A stretch of DNA of 64,000 nucleotides from G963665185 sp049723905 (GCF_049723905.1 NZ_JBJKFD010000001.1:2852001-2916000), one strand, 5' to 3'. Shown: positions 43,631-53,632, counted from the first letter of the stretch. Made by a program: numbers and translations. Notes: generated by a model not told the origin, from the sequence alone.

Positions 43631-43836
43631 CCATCTGTTTACCAAGTGGGGGACTGGAATGGCTTTTGGGGAAGGAAGAACTTATATAACAAAAAGAACG
43701 ACGGTGGAAAGTGATCAAAATCACGCTAGCATAACAAAAGTACCGAAAAAGAAACCAACTTAAAATTTTCTGAAAAAGTCTCTCTCCATCTTTTCAAAAG
43801 AGAGGAAAAAATGAATTCGATGGTTAACAGCTTCAA

Positions 43837-46341
43837 TTATTCAGCCCAAATCTCTACAGGAACACCGATTCGGGTGGCAATAGGCGTATATATGTCAATC
43901 TTCTGATCAACAACTTCTTCTGGTGTATGCAAAGAAACAACAAGAGAATACCGTGCAACCCTGTTCCACCGATTAAGCCACGCGCGTTCACGCCACCAAC
44001 CAATAACCGGTGTGATACCAACTACATTGCAAGCAGCAAGGTCTGCGGCAGTTCCCTTCCAGATATCTGAATGTAAAGAACCTAAATTCCTCCCCTCAGG
44101 ACCAATCAGCCACCGTTCACTACCGCTTTTTGTTTCTGCCTTTTCGCCTTCCTCACGAGCCGCTTTACTAAGTCGCTTCTTAAACTGCTCGTTGGTTTCT
44201 CCTATGTTAATAAGATCAAAACGAAAGGCGTGGGATGCATAACGATAACGATCTTTCCAACCGATCTCACCGGGACCGGGTTCAATAAAATATGATAGCG
44301 TAATCCTCATCGACACCTCAACTTCCCCCAACGAAAGCAAAATATCTCTCGGCCATGGGAGCTCATGAAGGTGCATGTCTCTTGTTCGATACCCAGAGCC
44401 TCTAATTTTCTTATCAAAAGGCCGGATAGTCTTTTCAGCAACTAAAGTAAGACGATTTGCAGCACAATTCAATGCAACGCCAAGATTTGGCACTCCATAG
44501 CCACAGGCCCTCAGCAGATTGGTTCTATTTGTTTTGCTTTCAGATGGTACCAAAGCTGCTTCCATTTCAGGGGTCCACTGTGCGGAATGCACCATCAAAG
44601 CTCGAATTGTTTCCGGCCAAGCATCGGGGTAATGAGATTGGATTTGTGCTGCCATAGCGCTAGCTTGAGCTGTGGCTGCACTTGTCATATTGATCCAATC
44701 GAACTGATGCAGCGTATGCTTATGGCTTGTAGATAACAGAGAGAGGTCTTTACACTCTGTTGGAAAACCTGATGGGTCACAGGCAATATTCCCCCCTTCC
44801 AACACTATGTCAGGTTTACAGGGCCATTTTTTTCTTTCCCACGTCAAAGACGTTGTACTGAAAGGAGAAAGGCCTCCTGCTGGAGCTATTGCCGTATAGT
44901 CGGAAAGATCAGATTCCGTGATTGTCGTCTTCTCAGTATATGCCCCCACAGACAAGGCATTCCATGACTGCGCAGGGTCATGAACAGAATTTGTATAGTT
45001 ACTCTCCGGATAACGTCGCCATTCAGACGCACCTACGACATTTCCCGCAGATACAATCAGAAGTCGCTTTATACTATCTTCGTATCCAGATGAAATGGAA
45101 TCGATTGCAGCGGACCACGACGTTGGACGCCCTCTATCACGAGTATCTTCAGAAGTGACAGCCATGCAATATAAATGGATAGATTCAGGAGCTTCAATTT
45201 CCACATAACTGACGGACTGCTTAGTAATGAATCCATACAAATCTTTATCATTATTACCTTGTGGCGGTAGTATCTTCACAGATTCAAGGTGATACGGAAC
45301 ACTAACAGGATCGGAAGTTTCCAGAGCTTGTTGCAAATCTCCATACCCAGCTAGCCCGCACATCAAAGTCCCATGCCCATCGTGGTCGTAGGTCCCCCAA
45401 TTAGGGGAAAATGTATGGCAATCATTATCAACGAGAATGGGACTAAGTAGCGGATGTCCATTATTTGCTCCAGTATCAAGGACAGAAATCGCAACTAAAG
45501 AAGATTCATCCACTTCTAGCCGCTCCAACAATGAAATTACCCACTCTGTTTGCTCAACATTTTTCAAGTCCAAAAAGAAGCGACCTGTTTCCTTCGCCCT
45601 ACGAAACTCCGCGAGAAACTCACAAACATCTATCAATTCAGCAAGCTGAGCATTATCGGATTTCACTAAAACGACCGTTCGTTCAGGAAAACGCAACACT
45701 CCTGCTTGCACGGTCAGATCAACGCCTTGCGCCAACTCACGAAATTTAGCCTCAATAACTTCTTCATCACCACGAAGCCAGACTTCGCACCATACTTTCT
45801 CACTTTGCCTGGGCATAAGTGAAGGCGAGTCCTGCCAGAAGGATTCCACCACAGCAAGTCTGATGTCCTCAATACTATTTATCAACGACGCATTTTTGGG
45901 TGTATCAGAATCAGGTCTTGTTGTTTTTTGGGCGTATTCATTAACCTTCTTCATAAAGAAGGATTCTTTCCCCGCTGGGATATAAACGGTTGCCTTCGTT
46001 ACTTCTTCTCTTCCTTCAAGCCGTCTTTCCTTTCGGACATTAAGCAACCGAATCTTAGCAGGCCGATTCTCTAGTCTCTTTGTATCCAGATCAAACCCCG
46101 GAGCACCTTCAAATTCAAGGTAGGTGCCGCTTTTTACCGACAAGGCAACAGCGGTACGCTGTTCGCTTTGAGCCTTGGCTAACTCCCAAGCTTCATTGAG
46201 CTTTCGACGAATATATGCACTGTGATCAGCACGGCTACGGGCCATCACATTTGGAGAACGTCCACCAGAAGAATTACTTGTATAATCGAATTGCTGAGGG
46301 GGATCGGAAAGAAATATGTGTGGAAGCTTAGGCTCAGGCAT
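43837..46341 (-). CDS. ietS: subtilase (S8) protease, IetS-like defence component
   Basis: 834 residues. The S8 triad is visible: Asp289 in ISVLDTGANNGHP, His323 in DHDGHGTLMCGLAG and Ser554 in NMTSAATAQASAMAA, with oxyanion Asn434 in IVSAGNVVG. There is no signal peptide, so it acts in the cytoplasm. It lies 18 bp after an AAA ATPase gene, the arrangement of the ietAS pair, first described for Ti-plasmid stability and later shown to protect against phage. Base composition is more AT-rich than the flanking flagellar genes, as expected for acquired DNA. Confidence 0.88.
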   Translation of the reverse strand: MPEPKLPHIFLSDPPQQFDYTSNSSGGRSPNVMARSRADHSAYIRRKLNEAWELAKAQSEQRTAVALSVKSGTYLEFEGAPGFDLDTKRLENRPAKIRLLNVRKERRLEGREEVTKATVYIPAGKESFFMKKVNEYAQKTTRPDSDTPKNASLINSIEDIRLAVVESFWQDSPSLMPRQSEKVWCEVWLRGDEEVIEAKFRELAQGVDLTVQAGVLRFPERTVVLVKSDNAQLAELIDVCEFLAEFRRAKETGRFFLDLKNVEQTEWVISLLERLEVDESSLVAISVLDTGANNGHPLLSPILVDNDCHTFSPNWGTYDHDGHGTLMCGLAGYGDLQQALETSDPVSVPYHLESVKILPPQGNNDKDLYGFITKQSVSYVEIEAPESIHLYCMAVTSEDTRDRGRPTSWSAAIDSISSGYEDSIKRLLIVSAGNVVGASEWRRYPESNYTNSVHDPAQSWNALSVGAYTEKTTITESDLSDYTAIAPAGGLSPFSTTSLTWERKKWPCKPDIVLEGGNIACDPSGFPTECKDLSLLSTSHKHTLHQFDWINMTSAATAQASAMAAQIQSHYPDAWPETIRALMVHSAQWTPEMEAALVPSESKTNRTNLLRACGYGVPNLGVALNCAANRLTLVAEKTIRPFDKKIRGSGYRTRDMHLHELPWPRDILLSLGEVEVSMRITLSYFIEPGPGEIGWKDRYRYASHAFRFDLINIGETNEQFKKRLSKAAREEGEKAETKSGSERWLIGPEGRNLGSLHSDIWKGTAADLAACNVVGITPVIGWWRERAWLNRWNRVARYSLVVSLHTPEEVVDQKIDIYTPIATRIGVPVEIWAE

Positions 46342-46359
46342 AGAATCCTTCGTAGAATG

Positions 46360-47316
46360 CTAGTGGCCGTATGCCTCCTTACGCTCCTCTAACATAGCTC
46401 TGAGTTGGGTTGCGGTAATACGATTCTTATCAGCTAGAATAGCTTCTTTTATCGCATCATCACAGGCCAAAGCAATCTCCGCATGACTGAGGTCTTTAGC
46501 GATATTGGCTACGGCTTTGGTTGACAATGACGCTGGCATGAATTCACCAAGCCGATTTTTTATAAGCGATATTATCTCTTTTTCAGAAGGAAGGGAATAG
46601 TGCATGGTATCATCAAAACGACGAAATAAGGCCTGATCAAGAATTTTAGGGGTATTTGTTGCAGCAATCACAAGACTATCCGAGTCATCAAGCTCAAGAA
46701 ACTGAAGAAATGAGTTTAATACCCGGCGCATTTCCCCTACGTCATTGTCTCTACTTCTCTCTGCTCCAATTGCGTCAAACTCATCAAAGAGATATACGCC
46801 TCGCCTCTCGCGCATTATATCAAAAATTTGCCGTAGCTTTGCGCTTGTTTCCCCCATAAACTTGGTCACAAGCTTGTCCGTCAAGACGGTATAAAGAGGC
46901 AGATTCAGCTCGCCTGCAATCACAGTAGCTGACATGGTTTTGCCAGTACCTGGAGGCCCTGCAAGAAGAATTTTCCGCCTGTTACTTAGACCATACTTTT
47001 TAAGCCGGGCTTGCTGGCGATATTCCTTAAGTATCCTCTTAATCCTAAACTCCATCTCAACATTAAGGACAATATCTGCCAATCTCTCTTTGGGAGACGA
47101 AGGTAAAATAAAGTCGCTAAACTCACGATGCAAAGGAAGCACTTTGACCGGGGAAAATTTCCCTTTGTCGACAAGCCCCCTAATCTCATGAGCTATCGAG
47201 CTATGACCTTTCCTTGCTTCGTGCGCAGCAACTTGTAGAGCAATCGTAGTAAACTGCTCCCTATCTTGGTCGAAATGAGACCGAATGAGGGACTTAATTT
47301 GTTCTGCTGTCGCCAC
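46360..47316 (-). CDS. ietA: AAA ATPase, IetA-like defence component
   Basis: 318 residues. Walker A AGPPGTGKT (residues 119-127), Walker B VYLFDEFDAIG (174-184), sensor VIAATNTPKILD and the arginine finger in LFRRFDD mark a classical AAA module. The N-terminal ~75 residues probably bind the partner. The start is GTG with AGGAG well placed. In ietAS systems the ATPase is thought to control the protease. It is the first gene of the pair. Confidence 0.88.
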   Translation of the reverse strand: MATAEQIKSLIRSHFDQDREQFTTIALQVAAHEARKGHSSIAHEIRGLVDKGKFSPVKVLPLHREFSDFILPSSPKERLADIVLNVEMEFRIKRILKEYRQQARLKKYGLSNRRKILLAGPPGTGKTMSATVIAGELNLPLYTVLTDKLVTKFMGETSAKLRQIFDIMRERRGVYLFDEFDAIGAERSRDNDVGEMRRVLNSFLQFLELDDSDSLVIAATNTPKILDQALFRRFDDTMHYSLPSEKEIISLIKNRLGEFMPASLSTKAVANIAKDLSHAEIALACDDAIKEAILADKNRITATQLRAMLEERKEAYGH

Positions 47317-47584
47317 GCGTTACTCCTATAAATCAGTTAACATAATGCGTCTTCGTCCGCTAGGACATATAGAAGTGCAAATGCAACTTCAAGCCTTCTT
47401 TTATCTGCCCTGCACTCAGTCGGAAACCGTGCGCCCGCCTGGCTCTAAATTTAACTGCTACACTTAATGCCGCCTAACGTTTCCCCACGCAAAAAGCCCG
47501 GTCAGCATCTGCCAACCGGGCTTTTTTAAAATTTCTGGGGCAGGCTACAAACCAAGCACCTTCAATACCAGCACACCTTACGAC
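47317..47584. other. gap between ietA and the fliI 3' end
   Basis: About 270 bases with no gene. The ietA promoter should be on its left side but is not obvious. A terminator lies at 47491-47526. No integrase, tRNA or att-like repeat is seen to explain how ietAS arrived. Confidence 0.5.
47491..47527. terminator. bidirectional intrinsic terminator
   Basis: AAAAAGCCCGGT (47491-47502) pairs with ACCGGGCTTTTTT (47515-47527) around a 12-nt loop, giving T-runs in both directions. It can end the flagellar operon transcript. Confidence 0.9.
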
Positions 47585-47731
47585 GAGGCTGCTCAAAAAG
47601 GTATGGATGCCCAAAGCTCCCCAATGTTCTGTAGGCGCCAGGAAAATTCTGGCGCGACGTGTACTCTTCTGTACACGAGCGACTTGAATTTTCCGCAGCA
47701 ACGAAGCAGACATGCCTTTTTCAGCAGCCTC
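47585..47731. repeat. dispersed palindromic element abutting the fliI stop codon
   Basis: The outer arms are GAGGCTGCTCAAAAAGG and CCTTTTTCAGCAGCCTC. The centre keeps GCGACGTGTACTCTTCTGTACACGAGCGACTTGAATTTTCCGCAGCAACG as separate motifs (GACGTGTAC, GTACACGAG, GCAGCAACG). The left inner half is altered. It starts directly at the base after the fliI TAA. Confidence 0.8.
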
Positions 47732-49051
47732 TTACCCACCAGCCTGCGCCGCCAAATCCTCCAACTCCTTGAAGCTGTTCTCCAGGGGGGAACATTCTTC
47801 CACAAGCTGCTGCAAATACTCGCGCACCGGGCCAATCATGGTCAGGGCAGCGTCCACTTCCGGGTTGGAACCCTTGGCATAGGCACCGATGTTGACCATG
47901 TCTTCCACGCGGGTATAGGTGGCCAAATTCCGGATCAACGTCCGCCCGGCGGTCTGTACCTCGCGGGAGGTTATGTCTCCACGCACACGAGATACGCTTT
48001 TGAGCACGTTGATACAGGGGTAATGCCCCTGGTCGGCCAGTTCGCGGGTCAGCACGATATGGCCGTCCAGAATGGACCGAGTGGCGTCGGCAATGGGTTC
48101 GGTAAAATCGTCGCCATCCACCAGCACGGTATAGACGCCGGTAATGGAGCCGTTCACATTCTTGCCCGCCCGCTCCAGCAGTTTGGGCAGCTGGGCAAAG
48201 ACGCTGGGAGTATAGCCGCCGCGTGTGGGCGGTTCCCCGGCGGCAAGGCCGACTTCGCGCCCGGCCATGCAGAAACGGGTTACCGAGTCCATCATCAGCA
48301 GCACGTCCTTGCCCTGGTCGCGGAAAAATTCGGCAATGGATGTGGCCGCATAGGCCGCGCGCATACGGATGAGCGGGCTGGTATCGGACGTCGCCACAAC
48401 CAGCACACTGCGGGACATGCCTTCCGGGCCCAGATCGCGCTGCATGAACTCCACAACCTCACGGCCACGTTCGCCCACCAGAGCAATGACATTGACGTCG
48501 GCCTTGGTGTAACGGGCCATCATGCCCAGCAGGGTGGACTTGCCCACGCCCGAACCGGCCATAATGCCCACGCGCTGGCCCTTGCCCAGGGTCAGCAGTC
48601 CGTTGATGGCGCGCACGCCCACATCAAGCGGCGCGTCGATGCGGGGACGTTCCAGAGGGTTGGGAGGAGTGTTGAACAGCGGGTAATACCCCTCGGGCGC
48701 GATATAGCCAAGAGAGTCCATGGGTTCGCCGAACGCATCAATGGCCCGGCCGAGAAAATTTGCTCCTACAGGTACAAGCGGGGGCGTGGAAGTGTTGCGG
48801 ATGAGCGACCCTGGCCGGATACCGCGCAGATCACCATAGGGCATGAATTGCAGGCTGCCGTCCTTGAAGCCGACAACCTCGGCCGCAATGACCTCATCGG
48901 TAGCGCTGTCGGGCATCAGCTGACAGACCGAGCCCAGAGGCGCCTTGATGCCCCGGCCCTCGGCAATAATGCCCACAACCTTGGTGACTTTTCCGTAGGA
49001 TTTGGAAGGCTCAATGTTTTCCAGGAGCCGCATGCAGCCTTTAGGGTCCAT
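47732..49051 (-). CDS. fliI: flagellum-specific ATPase FliI
   Basis: 439 residues, related to F1-beta. Walker A is GIMAGSGVGKSTLLG and Walker B is VLLMMDSVTRFC; PTRGGYTPSVFAQLPKLLER is the family signature. It energises type III flagellar export with FliH. It is the last gene of the flgB-fliI operon. Its stop codon is followed at once by a palindromic element. Confidence 0.96.
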   Translation of the reverse strand: MDPKGCMRLLENIEPSKSYGKVTKVVGIIAEGRGIKAPLGSVCQLMPDSATDEVIAAEVVGFKDGSLQFMPYGDLRGIRPGSLIRNTSTPPLVPVGANFLGRAIDAFGEPMDSLGYIAPEGYYPLFNTPPNPLERPRIDAPLDVGVRAINGLLTLGKGQRVGIMAGSGVGKSTLLGMMARYTKADVNVIALVGERGREVVEFMQRDLGPEGMSRSVLVVATSDTSPLIRMRAAYAATSIAEFFRDQGKDVLLMMDSVTRFCMAGREVGLAAGEPPTRGGYTPSVFAQLPKLLERAGKNVNGSITGVYTVLVDGDDFTEPIADATRSILDGHIVLTRELADQGHYPCINVLKSVSRVRGDITSREVQTAGRTLIRNLATYTRVEDMVNIGAYAKGSNPEVDAALTMIGPVREYLQQLVEECSPLENSFKELEDLAAQAGG

Positions 49052-49064
49052 GGTTGGCTGTGTC

Positions 49065-49778
49065 CTAAAGGTGATCGAAAATTTGCAGCACGGCCTCGTA
49101 ACGGCCGTTCACGCTGTTATCCACCATGCCGTCCTCACTTTCCACAACCAGCCCGCCCGGATCCATGTTGGGATCGGCACGCAACTGCCAGGCCTTGAGG
49201 TCGGGATGGTTCTGCTGGGCAATACCCATCATGGTACGCAGCAATTCCTCGTCCTGAGGTGCGCACACCACGGTCAGGCTGCGCAGGCTGTCGATGGTTT
49301 CCAGCGCCTGTGCCAACAGGTTGTTCAGCGATTCCTCGCGTTGCGCGTCCAAGGTGACGAGCAGGGTTTTTTCCACGGCCATGCGGATGAGGGCGACAAA
49401 ATCCTGACGCTGCTGTTGCCAGCATTCCTGGGACTGGCCCTTCAGCTGTTCCAGCACCTGCGCCATGGCGTCGGCAAGCTGGGCACGATGGTTGGCAAAT
49501 TCTTCCGAAGCCTCGGCCGCCCCTTCGTTGAAGCCTTCCTTCCTGGCGGCTTCCTTTATCTTTGCGGCCTCTTTGGTGGCCTCGCGCAAGATTTCACCGG
49601 CCTTGGCCTTGGCCTTGGTTTTGACGCGCTCGATCAACTCCTGGTCTGTCTGCTTATCCCAGACCGGAATCTCCTTGCCCTCCAGCTCCTGGATGGTGGT
49701 CATGCCCGTATTGGGTCCGCCACCTCCTATGAGCACTCGGCCGGTAACGTAGAAATCATTTTCCTTAGACAAAGACAT
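49065..49778 (-). CDS. fliH: flagellar assembly protein FliH
   Basis: 237 residues. A long charged helical middle (ELIERVKTKAKAKAGEILRE, AAKIKEAARKEGFNEGAAEA) with small-residue spacing is typical of FliH, followed by the C-terminal domain that binds FliI (MAVEKTLLVTLDAQREESLN, GGLVVESEDGMVDNSVNGR). It regulates the ATPase. Its ATG overlaps the fliG end by 14 bases. Confidence 0.9.
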   Translation of the reverse strand: MSLSKENDFYVTGRVLIGGGGPNTGMTTIQELEGKEIPVWDKQTDQELIERVKTKAKAKAGEILREATKEAAKIKEAARKEGFNEGAAEASEEFANHRAQLADAMAQVLEQLKGQSQECWQQQRQDFVALIRMAVEKTLLVTLDAQREESLNNLLAQALETIDSLRSLTVVCAPQDEELLRTMMGIAQQNHPDLKAWQLRADPNMDPGGLVVESEDGMVDNSVNGRYEAVLQIFDHL

Positions 49779-50766
49779 CTCCGCTTCCTCTGCCTATCAC
49801 AATGCGGCCTTCGGCTTCCAGTCTGCGGACCGCCTTGACCACGTTCTGCTGCGCGCCTTCCACGTCGGAGAGGCGGACAGGCCCCATGATTTCCAGGTCT
49901 TCCTGTATCATGGCGGCGGCACGTTCGGACAGGTTCTTGAAAAACTTTTCCCTGAGGTCGTCGCTGGCTCCCTTGAGGGCCAGGGTAAGCTCGTCGTTGG
50001 AAACTTCCTTGAGCAGTTCGCGGATGCTGCGGTCGTCCAGGGCCTTGATGTCCTCGAAAACGAACATGAGGTTCCGGATTTCCTCGGCCATCTGCGCGGA
50101 TTCCTCTTCGATTTCCGAGAGGACTTCTTCCTCGGTCTGGCGGTCCACCGCGTTGAGCACTTCCGCCACGGAGTTGACACCGCCGACCTTTTTGCCTTCC
50201 TTGCCGCCCATGGCGATAAGCTGGCTCTGCAGCACCTTGTCCACTTCCAGCAGCATGTCTTCGGCCACGGCTTCCAGTTTTGCCAGGCGCATAAGCACTT
50301 CGGCACGTACACCCGCGGGCAGGTTCTGCAGCAGGTCCGCGGCCTGGTCCGGGTGCAGATGCCCCAGAATCAAGGCCAGGGTCTGCGGATGTTCGTTGCG
50401 CAGAATCTGGGCCAGGATGCGCGGAGAGACGTTTTCCAGTTCGCGGAAGGGCTGCGGGCCGCTGTCCAGATCCAACTGGTCCATTATGTACTTGGCGGTG
50501 TCGCCGTCCAAACTCTTGGTAAGCAGCCGGCGGACCTGATCGGCACCGCCCATGAGCAATTCGTGCCCGTAGGCCAGGGTCTCGTTGTATTCCCTGATGA
50601 CCTCTTCCACCTGCTCCTTGGGCACCGAGTCCATGTTCAGCATGGCCCTGGAGATAGACGCTATTTCCGTCCGTTCCATGCGCTTGAACACTTCGCTGGT
50701 GAACTTCTCGCCCAGCGCGAGAAGGAGAATGGCGGATTTTTGCGGACCCGAATATTCGTCTGCCAC
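49765..50766 (-). CDS. fliG: flagellar motor switch protein FliG
   Basis: 333 residues in three armadillo-like parts: N-terminal (QKSAILLLALGEKFTSEVFK), middle with HPQTLALILGHLHPDQAADL (EHPQ motif), and C-terminal torque helix (DDRSIRELLKEVSNDELTLALKG written as two motifs: DDRSIRELLKE, NDELTLALKG). It couples stator force to the MS ring. The GTG start directly follows the fliF stop (TAA then GTG). Confidence 0.95.
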   Translation of the reverse strand: MADEYSGPQKSAILLLALGEKFTSEVFKRMERTEIASISRAMLNMDSVPKEQVEEVIREYNETLAYGHELLMGGADQVRRLLTKSLDGDTAKYIMDQLDLDSGPQPFRELENVSPRILAQILRNEHPQTLALILGHLHPDQAADLLQNLPAGVRAEVLMRLAKLEAVAEDMLLEVDKVLQSQLIAMGGKEGKKVGGVNSVAEVLNAVDRQTEEEVLSEIEEESAQMAEEIRNLMFVFEDIKALDDRSIRELLKEVSNDELTLALKGASDDLREKFFKNLSERAAAMIQEDLEIMGPVRLSDVEGAQQNVVKAVRRLEAEGRIVIGRGSGDVFV

Positions 50767-52370
50767 TTATGCGGCCTCCTGCTTGATCCAGTTTTTGAGC
50801 ACTGCCACGGCCTGGTCCATGTCCTTTTCGGACAATTGCAGGGCCTGGGCCTTGGCGTTTTCCAGACGGCGCTGCAGGTCGAGGGCTTCCTCTTCGATGC
50901 CTTCTTCCAGCGCCAGCCGTTCTTCGGCTTCGGGCAGGCTGACCAGCTCTTCCACATCTTCCTCGGCCACACGGGCTTGATCAGGGCCAGCACAACCGGG
51001 CGGACCACAAGGATCAGGAAGAGGAAGATGAGCAGACCGTTGAGGAAAGGCTTGCCGAGACGCTGCATGTATTCCAGCATGGTCTGCATGAAGGTGGGTT
51101 CGGCAAACATATCCGGGCCGCCGAAAGACACGCTGCTAATTTCAATGGTATCCCCGCGTGCCTCGTCGAAACCTACTGCACTTTTCACCAGATTCGAAAT
51201 TTGGTCCAGCTCTTCCTTTGAACGGGGCACGAAAATCGTCTTGCCCTCGTTGTTCGGATCGGGTTCGTACTTGCCGTCCACGATAACCGCAATGGACAGG
51301 CGCTGCAATTCTCCCACCGAGGCGACTATCTGCTGTTCTTCCTTGTTGATTTCATAGTTGGTGGAGCTGGTCTCTCGCGAGCCTTCCTGGGTGGAAAGAC
51401 TGCCGTTGAAACCGTCGCCGCGGAAGTTGGGATCGGGCACGCCGCCTTCGATGTTGGCACGGCCGGTGTTGCTTTCTTGGGAACGCTGCTCGGAACGGAC
51501 CACGGAACCGTTGGGATCGAACATGGTTTTGGTGATGGTCTTCTGGGAGAAATCCACATCCGCATTGACCCGGGCAATGGCTTTGCCCACGCCGCCCACA
51601 ACCGGAAGCAGCAGCTGTTCGATGCGTTTTTGCAGGCTCTTCTGAATGTTGGTGCGGTATTCGGTCTGGGCCATGGTCAGGCCGCTGATGGAATCGTCGG
51701 ATTCGGGCTGGAACAGGATCTGCCCGCGGGTATCGGCAATGGTGATGTTGGACTTGTCCAGCCCTTCCACAGCCGATGCCACTAAATTGACAATGGCCAT
51801 GAGCTGCTTTTTGTCGGGCTGCTGTCCTTCGCGCATCTGCAGGATGACGGACGCCGTGGGCGGAATGTCTTCTTCAATAAACAGACTCTTGGCCGGGATG
51901 GAAAGGTGCACCCTGGCGCGTTCCACCTGCGGAAACTCCATGATGGTGCGGGCCAGTTCGCCCTGCAGTGCCCGCTGGTAGTTGATACGCTGTACAAAGT
52001 CGGTCTGGCCGATTTTGACATCGTCGAAAATTTCAAAGCCGAGTCCCTGGCCGTGCACCGCGCCTTCACCGGCAAGGCGAAGCCGCAGGTCGTAGACCTG
52101 GTCGGCAGGAACCATGATGGTGGTGCCGCCGTCCACCAGCTTGTGCTCCACCTTCTGGCTATCGAGAAACTGCACCACGCGGTTGGCGTCTTCCTGGTAA
52201 AGCTTGGCGTACAGGATCTTCCAATCGGGACGGTTGAGCCAGTAGACCATCATGATAAAGGCCAAGATGACAGAGGCGGCCAAACCCGCAATGAGGATGC
52301 GCTGCGATGCGGTACGGTTGCCCCAGAAACCTTCGATGAGTTCTTTCGGCTTTTCCAGAAAAGGCGGCAT
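50767..52370 (-). CDS. fliF: flagellar MS-ring protein FliF, with a frameshift
   Basis: About 534 residues if a single base is restored. The first ~466 residues are normal FliF: N-terminal helix ILIAGLAASVILAFIMMVYW, YscJ-like domain (SQKVEHKLVDGGTTIMVPAD, LSIPAKSLFIEEDIPPTASV) and second helix FLNGLLIFLFLILVV. Then the frame breaks at 50973-50975 (CCC on the minus strand): ALIKP continues as nonsense, while ARVAEEDVEELVSLPEAEER and the FliG-binding C-terminus lie in another frame. One base is missing. No slippery heptamer is visible, so it is either a sequencing error or a real mutation that would uncouple FliG. Confidence 0.9.
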
Positions 52371-52431
52371 GGTTGTTCTCCTGCGTTCCTGCGAAATATG
52401 CTGTGCTGCGTAGGTTCAGTTGCTGCTGGCC

Positions 52432-52770
52432 CTACATGGGCATCTTCATGACTTCCTGATAGGCAGTCATCATCTTGTTGCGGACCGTGCTGGTGAGGTT
52501 CATGGCCAGCCCTGCTTTCTGCAGGCTTATCATAAGCTCGTGCACGTTGGTGTTCTTGCCCGCTGCAAAGGCTTCGACCATATCGGCCTTGTTCTGCTGC
52601 ATGTCGTTGACCTTGGTCAGGGACTCTTTGACGGTCTTGGAAAAATCCTCGTAGCGCGGAGCGTCCATCTTGGGCATTTGGGTCTCAAGAGTCTTACGCT
52701 GCTGCGCCTGCTGCTCGATGGCCTTGCCATATGCCCTGAACGCCGTGTTGGTGACTGTTCCGATTGCCAT
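52432..52770 (-). CDS. fliE: flagellar hook-basal body protein FliE
   Basis: 112 residues. The family signature near the C-terminus is visible: VHELMISLQKAGLAMNLTST and RNKMMTAYQEVMKMPM. FliE links the MS ring to the proximal rod. It lies between flgC (11 bp) and fliF (61 bp). Confidence 0.93.
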   Translation of the reverse strand: MAIGTVTNTAFRAYGKAIEQQAQQRKTLETQMPKMDAPRYEDFSKTVKESLTKVNDMQQNKADMVEAFAAGKNTNVHELMISLQKAGLAMNLTSTVRNKMMTAYQEVMKMPM

Positions 52771-52781
52771 GGTCTATCTCC

Positions 52782-53222
52782 TTATCCCTGCCCTATCATC
52801 AGGGCCTTGTTGTACATCTGTTTAACGGCATCAATGGATGTGGCACCCGCTTCGTACGAACGCATGGCCGTAATCATGTTGGCCATTTCCTCCACCACGT
52901 TGATGTCGGGGAAACGCACGTAGCCCTGGTCGTTGGCGTCGGGGTGGCCGGGATCGTAAACCATCTTGAAGGGCCGCTTGTCCGCGACAACGTCGGTAAC
53001 GCGCACGCCCTTCAGCTCGCGGTTGTTGGCGTTCCACATGGCCTGGTCAAAGGGGGAAAGCACGTCCGTGGTTTCCATGCGCACGGACTTGCGAACGTAC
53101 GGCCCGCCCTCGGCTGTTTTGGTCGTATTGATGTTGGCCAGGTTCATGGACACGGTGTTCATGTAGGTCCGCTCGGCAGAAAGACCGGAAGCGGCCACGT
53201 CGAGTGCTGTCATGAAGTCCAT
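52782..53222 (-). CDS. flgC: flagellar basal-body rod protein FlgC
   Basis: 146 residues. The N-terminal rod motif is ALDVAASGLSAERTYMNTVS with SMNLANINTT; the C-terminal is NVVEEMANMITAMRSYEAGA. Proximal rod component. Its ATG overlaps the flgB stop (TAATG). Confidence 0.95.
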   Translation of the reverse strand: MDFMTALDVAASGLSAERTYMNTVSMNLANINTTKTAEGGPYVRKSVRMETTDVLSPFDQAMWNANNRELKGVRVTDVVADKRPFKMVYDPGHPDANDQGYVRFPDINVVEEMANMITAMRSYEAGATSIDAVKQMYNKALMIGQG

Positions 53223-53632
53223 TATTTGGCTCCCTCGGCGATGACTTTATTGAGGCCCTGGAAGCCGGAACGCATGATGGTTCCCAGCGTGTTATACTGC
53301 AGAATGTTCTTCTGCATGATGGCCATTTCCTTATCCAGGTTGACCCTGTCTTCGCCATAAACAACCCGGGGCTTGAACTCTTCGAGCGCCTTGCCCTCAA
53401 AATTGTCGGAATGAAACTCTGATGGCATGTGGTTGGCGTCCGTGCGGGTCAGCTTGCCGCGGGCGTCCAGATCAAGGGCGGATTGCAGTTCGTGTTCGAA
53501 CTCCATGCGGCGGGGGCGGTACCGGGGCGTGGAAATATTGGCCAGGTTGCCCATGACAATGTTTTGACGCTCAAGGCGAAGATCCATGACCTTGGCAGAG
53601 AGCTGTAAGTGCGGTTCGAAGATACTTTTCAT
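53222..53632 (-). CDS. flgB: flagellar basal-body rod protein FlgB
   Basis: 136 residues. LRLERQNIVMGNLANISTPR is the rod-protein N-terminal signature, MAIMQKNILQYNTLGTIMRS the C-terminal one. GGAGG and AAAGGA precede the chosen ATG; 45 further upstream codons are open but do not match FlgB. It is the first gene of the basal-body operon and has a sigma-54 promoter ~110 bp upstream. Confidence 0.94.
   Translation of the reverse strand: MKSIFEPHLQLSAKVMDLRLERQNIVMGNLANISTPRYRPRRMEFEHELQSALDLDARGKLTRTDANHMPSEFHSDNFEGKALEEFKPRVVYGEDRVNLDKEMAIMQKNILQYNTLGTIMRSGFQGLNKVIAEGAK

Noticed and set aside
47317..47584. Attachment site or tRNA for integration of the ietAS genes
   Set aside because: No tRNA-like fold, integrase or flanking direct repeat was found.
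50960..50990. Programmed frameshift in fliF
   Set aside because: No slippery heptamer or downstream stimulatory structure is visible; a missing base explains the data better.
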